From Undaria pinnatifida (taxonomy: Eukaryota > Sar > Phaeophyceae > Laminariales > Alariaceae), in assembly GCA_012845835.1 (NCBI GenBank), contig JABAKD010000025.1, positions 16,801,976 to 16,865,975 on the forward strand: a stretch of DNA of 64,000 nt, written 5' to 3'. The stretch's first letter is position 1. Each line of letters opens with the position of its first letter. The notes beneath the pieces were generated by a model. That model saw only the letters and a list, made by a program, of their open reading frames with translations, made no database searches and had not been told where the DNA came from. The position numbers and the translations under genes are program-made. Positions 45,975 through 55,845 of the stretch are shown in pieces.

Positions 45975-46430
45975 ACGTCTGACAGATCATCGACAGATAT
46001 CTATCCCCACTTGATGATCTAGATCTTTCGGGCAAGATATGTATGGTCTAGCTCATGTTATCGGGTGAGAGCCGTACGATCTGCATGATCTAGCACATGA
46101 TTCCTGGGTTGGATCTGCAACCAATATATGCAGACCCTGCACAACATCTCCTAGCGGCAGACACAGGATCTACTGCATAGATGATCTAGATCTGTGTGGA
46201 AGATTTTTAACGAGTATCCTGGACTATAGCTCATGTTACCGGGTGGGAGCCGTACGATCTGCGTGTTCTAGCACATGATTCCTGGGCTGGATCTGCACTC
46301 AGTACATACAGATCCTGCACAACATATCCTAGCGACAGACACAGGATCTGCTACATAGATGATCTAGATTATCTTGTTGATCTAGATCATGATCTGTCCG
46401 AGGTGTAGAAGATCTCTAACGAGTGTCCGT
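45975..46430. repeat. GATC-rich repeat with 178-bp tandem duplication
   Basis: The block from GCTCATGTTATCGGGTGAGA (46051) to ATGATCTAGA (46190) repeats at 46229-46368 with ~90% identity. AGATC/GATCT hexamers recur throughout. Confidence 0.7.
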
Positions 46431-46559
46431 TACCAGAAAACGAGCAACGGTCACGATACAGCCGGCGTAATCGACACTAAAAAGTTAGTGGAACATAGTT
46501 GGTAGTAGTTACGGTAAGGTCGGGCATCCGAATTTTAAGAGCCTCCCGGAACAGGTAAG

Positions 46560-46700
46560 TGTTACCGTTCTCATCTCCGTTCCGCTCTTATCTCAGATTG
46601 GGTATCACATAGGTTATAACATAGGCGGGACAAGTCGTGACAAGCCGATCTGGCCGCTCTTACCTCCGTTCTCTCATGCTATGGACGCCCTTAACCCCAT
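46560..46700. mobile_element. Diverged Tc1/mariner-type MITE relative
   Basis: ATAGGCGGGACAAG, CCGATCTGGCCGCTCTTAC and CGCTCTTATCTCAG match the interior of 16259-16441. No clean ends are visible. Confidence 0.5.
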
Positions 46701-46870
46701 TAGAGCTCCAAAACCCCTCCCTATGCTAAATCCAAGTAAGTTTTCCCCAAAACGGGGCTTCGAGTTATGAAGGTGTTAACCCCTTTAGAGCGCCCAAATC
46801 CCTCCCTAAAATAAGTTCAAGTAACTTTGTTCCCAAAAGGGTTTCCAGCAGCGAAGGCGTTAAACCGAGT
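46690..46870. repeat. Two ~85-bp tandem units
   Basis: GTTAACCCCTTTAGAGCGCC and CCTTAACCCCATTAGAGCTC begin units with TCCCTCCC and CCAAAANGGG. A relative is at 52710-52810. Confidence 0.65.
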
Positions 46871-47581
46871 ACCCCACTTTGCAATAGCAAGCGTCCTTCA
46901 CGCCAACTTCTTACAAAAATTATCGTATGTCAGACTCCTAACATGCCGGCAATAGACGTCCAGTATTTTCCTGAGAATGTGTCATTCTAAAATATTTTAT
47001 TTGGATACTACTCGCGCTCGCGTCCCTTCAAGATAATGCCAAAAATGTAGAAGTATGACAACGTACGAGTACCCAGGAGGAACCAGGCATCAAACCAAAT
47101 TGTAGGTATGTATACACACAAGCATGCAGGCTTCCCCTTCGAGATGTGGTTGGATTGGAACACCGGGGGTGTCCCAAGTTGAAAAGAGGGTTTGCTTGAA
47201 ATCCCGGGGGCGGCGCAAGTTGAAAAGAGGGGAAAAGCGCTCGCAAACCATTGGGGAAAAAACAAACACAGCGCGAGCAACCCGGCAGTAACACCGACCG
47301 GCCCAGACGAGTGCATAGCTTAGTCTACTATCGAAGCAAACTTGATCAGATTAGATCCGAGCGGAGCAGGGAAAAATCAGATCAACCCAGATAAGACTGA
47401 ATCAGATTAGATTGAATCAGATCCGATCAAATCAGGCCCAATCGGATCAGATTAGATGAGATGAGATCGAATCAAATCAAATCGAAACGAGAAAACAAAA
47501 AATACGGAAAATCAAATACAATCAAATAAACTTAAATCAGACCGAAGTCCGGACCAAACCACGGGCAGAAAAACAACTCAC

Positions 47582-47784
47582 CTGCTGCGACTCAGCAGAT
47601 CCGGTCTCCGGAGCAGCGGTGTAAAAGGTTTCTTCATACTGGTCATTTCCAAGCGGCGGAGGTTCTGCCGCACCTGCAACGGACGATTCAATTTCGTCTT
47701 CTTCCCCATCCCCCCAATCCGCTTCCCAGGTGACATGAACACGCCTTTTCGAGTATCGACGCGGCGGGTTTGCTTTCGCTTCAC
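47582..47784 (-). CDS. Exon J, basic then acidic linker
   Basis: The acceptor is TATCGCCCTGCCAG and the donor CAGCAG|GTGAGT is a consensus site. The 203-base block reads EAKANPPRRYSKRRVHVTWE, then an acidic stretch WGDGEEDEIESSVAG, then PPPLGNDQYEETFYTAAPE and ends ESQQ. It joins exon K in phase 1 and exon I in phase 0. A second frame is open but does not give the frame supported by third-position divergence in the exon I copies. Confidence 0.75.
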
Positions 47785-48347
47785 CTGGCAGGGCGATAAA
47801 AACAATTAAGACGGATAAGACAAAGTCAGTGTAGGGCCGTTCTTTAACCACACGTAAAAAACAATCTATTCGCCATTTAGAAAATATTAACATCTGTTGT
47901 TTTCGCCAAATTTCCATATCTTGGTCACATACTCCGGAGTATTATTTAGGGTCACTCAGTGGTATTCCTTAAAATCCTTCGTAGGCAATTTAATTTTCCA
48001 AGAGTTTTTTTTCGTTTACCCTTTCATTTGGCAGCGTTTTTAAGCAAGACTTGAGAAACAAACCTTGCCCAATAGGCATTGTACCGGTAATTATTTCGCC
48101 ACTTGCACCATGCGGTCACTAGCAGCAAAATTGACGCCTGCTATGATAGAGGATTTTTTTTTTTCATTTTAGGCACCTGACTCGAGTCTCTCGAGCTCTA
48201 TACCTCAGCCAGTACACAATAACCGGACGGTTGAGCAAAATGAAAGCTCATGCCCCATGAACAATCCCACAGCCTATGCATAGGTAAACACAGAATAGTG
48301 TGCTTGCGATTTCCAACCTCTGTTTGGGGTGGAAAAAGTGTAAAGAT

Positions 48348-48650
48348 CAGAGCTGTGACCCGGCAGGTTTTCACGACTAAAACTAATCGGTAGGTGCCGT
48401 TCGCAGACAAAGTGACTTTAGTCGGCAAGTCGGCTAGTGATGGGGAGCCGACGTGCCGACTTAAAACAGGCGAAAATAGGGGGGGGGGGGGGGGGGGGAC
48501 CCAAAAAGGAAGCAAAAACATCCCACATTAAACAGTACTCCCTACAAACATGGAAACCAAACAATTCGGATAATCGGCACCTTCGGGAAGCGACCACCTA
48601 TTAGTCCGACTAATGACTAATTACTTCAGTGGTGCCGACTCAAAGCTCTA
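48348..48650. mobile_element. hAT-type MITE
   Basis: Ends CAGAGCTGTGACCCGGCAGG and GTGCCGACTCAAAGCTCTA form imperfect inverted repeats. A poly-G run (48479-48498) interrupts the interior. Confidence 0.7.
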
Positions 48651-49108
48651 ATAAAAAATTGTACTGAGACTTACGAATGTAACAGTCCAAGGCCAACCAA
48701 CTCACACAAAAAAATAGGTTAGAAAATATTTCGCAGTATACTTTAAAAAAGGTACGAAAAACGTATTTCTTAACCTCACTTTTTGGAAATTTTCGTGGGT
48801 TGGGCTGGTCTTGGCTTGTGACGATCGACGGTTTCAATACCATTCTTAATACATTTCTTACCCGACTCCTACCCAACCAACCGTGATACATCGCAATATC
48901 TCTACTGTAAACTGAAAGCGCAACCCGATGAATAACCCATGGCCTGAGTATAAAAAAAACATGCTGAAAACAAGAATATGGTATTCCGACCATTTTGGGT
49001 CAAGGAGGCCCGTCATTCACTAAAAAAAATAGCCCAAAGGTGCTGCTTCCATCGTAGCATGCGTCCGAGTTTTTTTGGCGCAAAAGTGTTAATATCACAT
49101 TTGCTCAC

Positions 49109-49582
49109 GATCGCTTGAAGACGACTCTGAAGCGGTCGCTGTTCCAGTCGCCTCCGAAGATTGGAAACCCACTGCGCCCGGGAAGGGGGGAGGGGGACCC
49201 AGCGTCAACCCCTTCCCCGCCACGCCTCCTTTGTTCTCCCTCCCCTCTGGCTGTCCTTCTAACGCCCATCCGCCGCTAGCCCTTCCTTCTGCCCCCCCTC
49301 CCTCCCCTCCGTCGCCCCTTTTCTGTGGCTCTCCTCCCCCACCTCCTCCCCCCCCTCCCCTCCTCCCAATGTTGTCCCTGCCCGCTCCCCCCCCTCCCCA
49401 ATTCCAGTTGACGTTGCCCCCCCCTTCCGCATCTTTTCTCCTGTCCCATCCGCTGCCGTCCGCTGTCCCCTCCCTCACTGACGACGTCGGCCGGAACCCC
49501 GGAATCCGCTGCATTTCGGGCGAAGTGACGTCATCATCTCCGACAAGATCTCCGTCGATTTCTTCGCGACCCTCGCAAAAAC
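49109..49582 (-). CDS. Exon K, acidic and Gly-rich segment
   Basis: The frame is open from EEIDGDLVGDDDVTSPEMQR through a long Gly-rich stretch to SSEATGTATASESSSSD, ending at a GATC|GTGAGC donor. The end phase (1) matches the start of exon J. The upstream boundary is uncertain: 49582 or 49571 are possible AG sites, neither with a good pyrimidine tract. Four copies of its 5' part lie upstream, separated by degenerate TTAGGG-like intron sequence. Confidence 0.5.
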
Positions 49583-49724
49583 CTCCTTTTAGTAGAGGCG
49601 GCAAGACAACGGTCGGGGTCAGGGGTGTGGATAAGGTTGGGGTTGGGATTAGAGTCAGGGTCGGGGTGGGGATTAGGTTTGCGGGGGTTAGGTTTCCGCC
49701 GCGTTTCGAAGTGGAGTAATCTTT

Positions 49725-50312
49725 TTCCGGCATGATCTCTGACTTAATCTTCGTAGGAGTCCCTTGCTAACGAGGTGGCGGGGTAGCGGAAAAGACAGAC
49801 GTTGCGGACAGGGTTAGGGTTACGGTTGTGGTTAGGTCTGTGGTTAGGTTTGGGGGAGGCGTTAGGGTTCCGCCGCATCTCGGTCAAGGTGATGTCACGA
49901 TCTCCGACAAGATCTCCGACATGATTTTCGCAAGAGCCCACTTGCCGTAAAAAAAATGCGACGGGATAACAGAAAATAAACGGTTGCGGATACGGTTGGT
50001 GTTATGGTTGGGGTTAGTGTTGGCGTTATTGTTGGATTTAATTTTGGAGTAGGGTAAGGGTTATCTCCGACAAGATCTCCGACCTGATCTTCGCAAGAGC
50101 CCCCTTACCATAAAAAAAAGGCGGCCGGATAACGAAAATGGATGCCGATAGGGCTGGGGTTCAGGGATAGGGTATGGGTTAGGGTGAGGGTTACGGTTCG
50201 AGGTAGGGTTAGGTTTTGGGGTAGGCGTTAGGGTTCCACCGCGCTTCTTCGGTCAACGTGGCGCACTCATTTCCGACTCCGTCGATTTCTTCGTGGCCCT
50301 CCTAATAACCCC
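49725..50312 (-). repeat. Array of exon K 5'-edge copies in telomere-like intron sequence
   Basis: Partial copies of the exon K start (TTGCGAAGATC..., AAATCGACGGAG, AGATCTTGTCGGAGAT) occur at about 49725-49765, 49884-49942, 50062-50108 and 50236-50312. Between them lies G-rich DNA with many GTTAGGGTTAGGG-like hexamers. All copies are upstream of exon K in gene orientation and none carries its 3' half. Confidence 0.7.
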
Positions 50313-50878
50313 TTTGCAGCGGAGCTAAAATCGGCGTTACGGATAGGGTTAGGTGTGGGGTCTGTGTTAGGGTCGGGGTCCATGTTCAAGATTAAGAATA
50401 GGGTAGGGATGGTGATAGAGTTGACGTTCGGTTTCGGCTTAGGGCTCGAGTTAGGGCTAGGGTTACGGTCGGCGTTCAGCATCAGGTTGTTAGGGTAAAG
50501 TTTTGGGTTGGGCCTGGTCGGCCAAAGCAACCACTAAAACACCTGCTACTGACACAATAACATTCTTGTACATATGTTTCCCGCGTCAATCGCTTTTTCC
50601 CACAAAAGGTGTAAAACAGCACCTCCTAACCCCCACAGTCTCCGCCTCCTCTGCCGCCCCCCTCTAATCTTCCAGCTCCCCCCTCCCCCCTTTCCCTCCC
50701 ATCCCTCCTCCCTTGTCTCTCCCATCCCCCAGCCCCCGAACCCCCCTCCCTCTCCCCCCCGCCCCCCCCCTCTCCTATCCCCCCGCACCCCCCACTTTAA
50801 CCCCCCTCCCCTCTCTCCCACCCTTCTCACATGCTCAACCCCCCCCCCTCCCTCCCCCCCCCCACCCCCACCCCATAC

Positions 50879-51074
50879 CTTCATCAGCAACTCCCCACCA
50901 GTCGCCGTTGCGCAGTGACCCCCCCTCGCGGGTATCGTCATCGGCGTCGGTTCCATCTGGAATCATTCCTCTTCCATCCCCGCCCCCCGGAGGGTGACGC
51001 GAGCGTTGACGTCCCCTCCCCCGTCCCCTTCCCCTATTGGATTCATAGCCTCCATATTCTGTGTCTTCGAGGTC
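50879..51074 (-). CDS. Exon M, acidic and RG-repeat segment
   Basis: The acceptor is CTCGGCTCCTTCAG with a good pyrimidine tract and the donor is GAAG|GTATGG. The phase-0 frame reads DLEDTEYGGYESNRGRGRGR at its start, then a His/Pro/Gly-rich stretch, then an acidic run with DGTDADDDTREGG and ends GDWWGVADE. The RG repeats suggest a disordered nucleic-acid- or protein-binding segment, which is inference. The next ~600 bases of intron are extreme C-rich DNA on the plus strand. Confidence 0.7.
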
Positions 51075-51710
51075 CTGAAGGAGCCGAGAGATGGGAATGG
51101 AGGGATGAACAATAGCAGAGCCAACAAAAAACTCCAACACATTCATTATCATCACAAACACATCACAACACCCGCATCAGCACCAGCACCAACACAACAA
51201 CACAACAACACAAGCATCATCACCACCACACCGCCAACACTACCACTATCAACATCACCAACACCAGCACCAACACCAACAACACAACCAGAATAACAGC
51301 GCAAGCACCGACACCGCCACTACCACTACCAACGACCACCACACCAAAAACCCAACATCACCGCCACCACCACTACACAAGCACCACAGAACCAACACCA
51401 ACACCAACACCAACACCACCTCCAACGCTAACATCGACACGAACACCACCACAACAACACAAGTACCAACACCACCATCACCAACACCAACACCCCCTCT
51501 CTCATCATACCACTACCATCGCGACCAGCAACACCAGCACCCCACGAACATCAACCTCCCCCCCCCCACGACCACCACAACCAACACCAAAAACAACACC
51601 GGCTACCCCACTCCACCACCCACCCACCCCCAACCCCCCCCCACTCTCACTATACCACAAACGCAGCAGTTCCACCAAAACATCAAAACCCAAGGGGAGC
51701 GCAACTATAC

Positions 51711-51944
51711 CTGAAGTAGCTGCTTCAGATCTTCGTGCCTGGTAACCCGTCCCTCCCCCTCCCCCCCCCCCCGCCTCCCTCCCCTCCTGCAAACCCCACC
51801 CTGCTCCCAACCCGCCTCTCCGTCCCTCTCCTCCCTCATCCCAATGATCCAAGCCTTCTCCTGGGTGCCCAAGTCCTTCATCATCTGTCTGTTCAGACCC
51901 GGGGTATAGGCCTGCCGCATCGTGTTGGTAAAATGCGTCGCCAT
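51711..51944 (-). CDS. Exon L (or first coding exon)
   Basis: The block follows a strong polypyrimidine acceptor (TTTCCCCTCTCAG) and ends CTTCAG|GTATAG. It is 234 bases, exactly 78 codons, open in phase 0 and begins MATHFTNTMRQAYTPG. The downstream half is Gly/Arg/Glu-rich and ends HEDLKQLLQ. The ATG right after the acceptor could be the start codon, with the acceptor ending a 5' UTR intron. A second, more acidic frame is also open but fails to continue into exon M. Confidence 0.6.
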
Positions 51945-52011
51945 CTGAGAGGGGAAAGGGGGGGTGAGGGGGGTACGGGGGGGGGGTGAAGTACGTATCA
52001 ATATCATATGC

Positions 52012-52175
52012 AGTAGTGGTCCTTCTATAGTGCCGGTATGTGCCAGCAGGAAACACCGGCACTATAACGGCAACCGGCACTGCTCCGCATAGTGACACTA
52101 CTAGTTGCTCCCATCCGTGCCAAGCGATCCACAGGTACTATAGAGGGCAACCGGCACTATAGAGGGACCGCTACT
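52012..52175. repeat. TAGTGCCGG family copy
   Basis: CAGTAGTGGTCCTTCTATAG and CTATAGAGGGACCGCTACTG are inverted ends. Other copies are near 5925-6090, 9755-9945, 17530-17680, 22690-22905 and 60805-61000. Confidence 0.65.
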
Positions 52176-52288
52176 GTAATAAGACATATAATAGGACGTG
52201 CCGCAATGGGTATGCTTCGAAATAGTATCATATCATAAATTACGTCACCACCCCCCTATGCCATACCCGCGATGATATCGCACATTAC

Positions 52289-52381
52289 CTAGGGATCGAG
52301 GTAGTATACCCGGGTAGACGGGTAGCTTTAGCACCGGTGCGCCACTCGAAATGTTGCGGAAACTTTTCTCTCCCCTGCCCC
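52289..52381 (-). CDS. Exon Q (candidate, 5' of exon L)
   Basis: The block starts after a TTTTGCCAG acceptor and ends at a CCTAG|GTAATG donor. One frame is open through all 93 bases and contains FPQHFEWRTGAKATRLPGY. Two copies of its acceptor and first ~30 bases lie just upstream (about 52430-52468 and 52522-52560), spaced ~100 bp. This is the same 5'-edge pattern seen at other exons. Its end phase (2) does not fit the phase-0 start of exon L, so either another exon lies between or this block is not part of the same transcript. Confidence 0.35.
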
Positions 52382-53760
52382 CTGGCAAAATAAAGCCTAC
52401 TTAAACGTGTATTAAAAACCTCCCCGAAAACTCGAAAAGTCACGGTAAGTTTTCTCTCCCCTACCCCTTGACAAAACAAAGCCTACATAAAAAGCACATT
52501 CAAAACCTAAACTCCCCGAAAACTCGAAAAGTCGCGGTAACTTTTCTCTCCCCTACCCCCTGGCAAAATAAAGTCTACATAACAGTATACCTGGTATTGA
52601 AAACCTCCCCGAAGTTTCAAGCAACCCAGTCCCATGAGGGATGGCGCACACGCACCCCCGCTGTAGCGGTAAGTACCGGTGGGTAACTCCAAGAGCTAAC
52701 GCTGAGAGTGGCGTTAACCCCGTTACACCCACAAAATCCCTCCCAAGATTGAAATTTTAAGTAAATTTGTCCCCAAAAACGGGCTTCGAGCTGTCAAGGG
52801 GTTGAGGTAATCACCCGTAGATAACTGGTGTATTCCACAGATACTGCCATCATTGCATACAGACACGAAACGCTACAAGCCCTCTCACAAAAAATCTCCA
52901 CAAGAAACTCCGCCTGGTATTTCCGGGAAAATAAGAAACTCGGGACCTGCTATAATAAGCGAGGCCTTTGATACGCCTCTTTAAAGCAGTCAGGTATGGA
53001 GGTACGCAGTGCATGAACGGATAAAAAGGGATGCTTTTTGACTCAGGCGACGACATTTTTTTTTACGATCTAGAGTTCCTTCACCATCGACGGCGGTGTG
53101 CGCATGGAGTTTCGAGCGTTTTGTGACCGCTCTCCACGAAACCTCTACGAAACCGAAATCGGTTACGAAACCGACGCCGTCTACCAAGGCCTCCAACTAG
53201 TGCCTCCAACCTCTGCCACTCGCATGACAGTAAGTGGCATACGTTTAGAGATCGACAATTAAGAAAGTGAGTTTTGAGAATTGGCGAATTTTAATAAACT
53301 AGTTCCGTGCTCATGTCAAGGAGGAAATAGTAATTAGAAATCAGCAAGTGCAAGGCTATGGGCGGATAAAAAAATTACAGTATGCACTGCAGCCCCGAAC
53401 AATAAGAAACTGCCCAGATAATCCGCAAGGCTACATCAGGTTCCCAACCAAGCTGCTTTTCTCCCAAAATCGACCTCATAACCGACTTGTATTCTCAAGA
53501 TTTTTGGATTATGTTTTCAACATTTTTGGATACTTTTCGCCAAAAATTATCCCGTCCCTTCTTCAAGCGTGCAAATACCAAATATGTCAACACCATTTTC
53601 TTCCACCCTGCGGCTGAATCAATGCGTGCATACCTGCTTGCTGCTTTCGCCTGTACGAGAGATTGTAATGTAGTGTACTGCATACCCTTGTAGAAGATAG
53701 GAATACCTCAACCTGCAGTGCATCGCGGCGGACGATTCACGACGTTGAGGGTCCACGGTG

Positions 53761-54447
53761 ATGAATCTATCCCACGACGCTTTGAGGGACCTCACGGCCC
53801 TTGCCGAGTTGAAATCGGAAGGAGGTATTCTTAAACGACACTTCTTGGAACTCACATCACGTGTCATCAATGACAATGGCCGTGTTGGTGACTCGAGCTT
53901 GGAGAGACTTGGCAGGGCATTGCGGGTGGGCGCATTCTCTGAAGCACACGCTTCTGAAGCACACTCTGAAGCACACGCTGTAGGCGCCGACAACAAGATT
54001 ACCAAGATACTCGACAATCGCGACGGCGTGGAACTTGTGGGGGGCTCTGCAACGCCTTCCGCCCCACCCATTTGGCCTGCCGGCAGCAGCGAGCGGAAAC
54101 GTGCTGCTGCCAAGTCAGGGTCCGCAGCAGGCAGGACTCCGGTCAACCGAGGCGCAGGGGAAAGGAAGCGGGCCGCTACACAATCATGGAATGTTATACA
54201 GGTGTCGTTAACAATGAGAAAGACCCGCCGACTCTGCCGGACGACGAATACCACACGTCACCGGAGGATGAGGAGATCGTGATGGTGGTTCCGCATGGGT
54301 TTCACCTCCAAAAATCTAGACTAGCTGCTCTGGACAGTTCTTTAGTGAAACGTGGGGTGCTAGAGCCTGGGGATGGGGTGGCTTGGTGGCCTGGTCGTGC
54401 ACAAGAGCCAGGTGCGGACGAGATATGTGTACGGCTACCGTGTGCAT
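53761..54447 (+). CDS. Plus-strand coding candidate, possibly frameshifted or spliced
   Basis: From the ATG at 53761 an open frame reads MNLSHDALRDLTALAELKSE, then a polar helical region, repeated SEAHASEAH, and two ERKRAA-type basic stretches (nuclear-localisation-like). At about 54185 a better frame is shifted by one base: it reads VVNNEKDPPTLPDDEYHTSP and EDEEIVMVVPHGFHLQKSRL and ends at TGA about 54449. An intron or a frameshift could join them. Family not recognised. A minus-strand frame over 54316-54711 is also open with a hydrophobic stretch, so strand assignment is uncertain. Confidence 0.4.
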
Positions 54448-54650
54448 CTTGAAGCCGGCCAAAACAGTGCGAAGCATGAAGCTACCACTAGCTGCATACA
54501 GCATGGACAACAGCGCGGCGATGGGTGCGTGGGTTTTGCTAGAGCCGAAAAAACAGAGAGCAGACAGGGGGCACAGTCGGAGGGGGCGGGCAGAAGTTTC
54601 AGCTGGGAGGTTCAAAAGCAGCAGGGAAAGACCGGCAGTGAGTAGAAGTA

Positions 54651-54850
54651 CCGGTCGCCCCGATGGACTAGTGGTTAAATCTCGAACAAGGTTGGACTTA
54701 AGGTTGGACATCTTCTCGCGATAAAAATGAAGGAGTGTACCGTAGTGTGGGGGGAGAAGAGCCTGCGTAAGTGACCTCGGATCTGAGTTACGTCTACGGA
54801 GGGAGAAGGAGCAAGAAAAAGCGCGAAGATAGTAGATGGGATGAGGTTGA
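54651..54850 (+). mobile_element. SINE candidate, second copy
   Basis: TGGACTAGTGGTTAAATCTC (A-box-like) is followed directly by a body matching 18560-18700 (TTCTCGCGATAAAAATGAAG, GATCTGAGTTACGTCTACGG). The B box is deleted. Confidence 0.6.
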
Positions 54851-55001
54851 GGCCCAACGTGCGTAGCTTAGACCGTGCCGATTGAGTAGTGTTTCGGGCT
54901 GCAGCAGTACCAAGTATTGTACTTCGAAGCACTACTGTAGAGTAAGGGGGTCGTTGATGGGCAATCACGAACTTGGATTCCTGGGGTCCTGAAAGCATCG
55001 T

Positions 55002-55752
55002 TTAGGCCACTTCTCACACAGTCGAATCCGTCAGCCGAAAACGGCCCTTGTCGACTGAAACCCAAATCGGGCTTCTGACAGTCAAAACGGAGCTTTTTCG
55101 AGTCAATTTTCTTCGACTAAGCCATTCGACTGGCAGATCCAGTCGAAAAAGTCAGTCGAAAGTGTTTTCGAACCCATCGCGTCACTCATCCCACCACAAA
55201 ACACACACCCACACGCCCACACACCCATACCAGGTACCACACAACAGCAGTATCATACAACAGTGCCGACGCTAGCTTGGCTACAATCACTGCTGCTACT
55301 TCTCGCCGCAAGTCAGCGTGGCGCATTCCTAGCTCCGCTCGCCAGCAGCGTGTATCATACGATCGCAGCAGCGCGGAATATATGTCATTTTGACAACAAC
55401 GGCTACGCCTGCTGCAGCATTGGCGGCTCTCAGCTGAAATGAACGCCACGAACGTAACTTTGGCGAATTTCGGCTAAGCCCAACACCACCCACCAACACG
55501 CTTGGACGAGGGTTCGTCGCACGCAAAGCATGAGTTACTCGGGGAGAGCGAACGAACACATAGCCGCCAACCGATTTCCGACTGCCATGCAGCTGCACTC
55601 TCTCACACCAACCGCCTCCAAAAAGAGCACAAAAACTATAAAATCGACTCGCTGACGAAAGAAGGAGGCCCGGAAGGATCCAGTCGAAACAACTTCCAGG
55701 CGAAAATGGCCCTTTTCGACTGACGGATCCGACTGCATAAGAATTGGCCTAA
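55002..55752. mobile_element. GGCC-end DNA element, 751 bp, with CAGTCGGATCCG inverted repeats
   Basis: Left TTAGGCCACTTCTCACACAG and right CTGCATAAGAATTGGCCTAA are inverted repeats that continue into CAGTCGRATCCGTCAG. TA flanks both GGCC ends. The interior holds a conserved block that can be read as ELGMRHADLRREVAAVIV, also present in two other copies (21390 and 63480). Confidence 0.75.
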
Positions 55753-55845
55753 TAAATGACATATATATATATACATCATGCCTACTTCAGTGCATCTTGT
55801 GGATTATGATTGATGGGCGGCATGTGGTAGATAACAGAAGTGTCC

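Larger units (their letters stand above)
13052..52381 (-). other. Long minus-strand multi-exon gene locus (polytopic membrane protein, family not recognised)
   Basis: This entry describes the whole locus; its exons are listed separately. About twenty short coding blocks lie on the minus strand. Most start after an AG acceptor and end at a GT (twice GC) donor, and the reading phase carries from exon L to exon S. Splice acceptors of K, P, D, G and T were partly chosen by frame, so they do not test the chain independently. The predicted product starts with an acidic, RG-rich and Gly-rich leader, continues with hydrophobic helices in exons E, C, N, O, A and B, and ends with a basic Ala-rich helix in S. 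I do not recognise the family. The introns are filled with partial copies of the neighbouring exon edges, simple repeats and transposon debris. The F-G-T-R-S linkage over the 28-13 kb gap is inferred from phase only and could join two genes. Confidence 0.6.

Noticed and set aside
49231-49719. Pro/Ser-rich plus-strand frame
   Set aside because: It is the antisense of exon K's Gly-rich stretch; the minus frame has phase and donor support.
49800-50520. True telomere array
   Set aside because: The TTAGGG units are degenerate, interrupted by exon K edge copies and flanked by coding exons.
54316-54711. Minus-strand frame with hydrophobic stretch
   Set aside because: No acceptor or donor fits and it overlaps the plus-strand candidate; left undecided rather than called.
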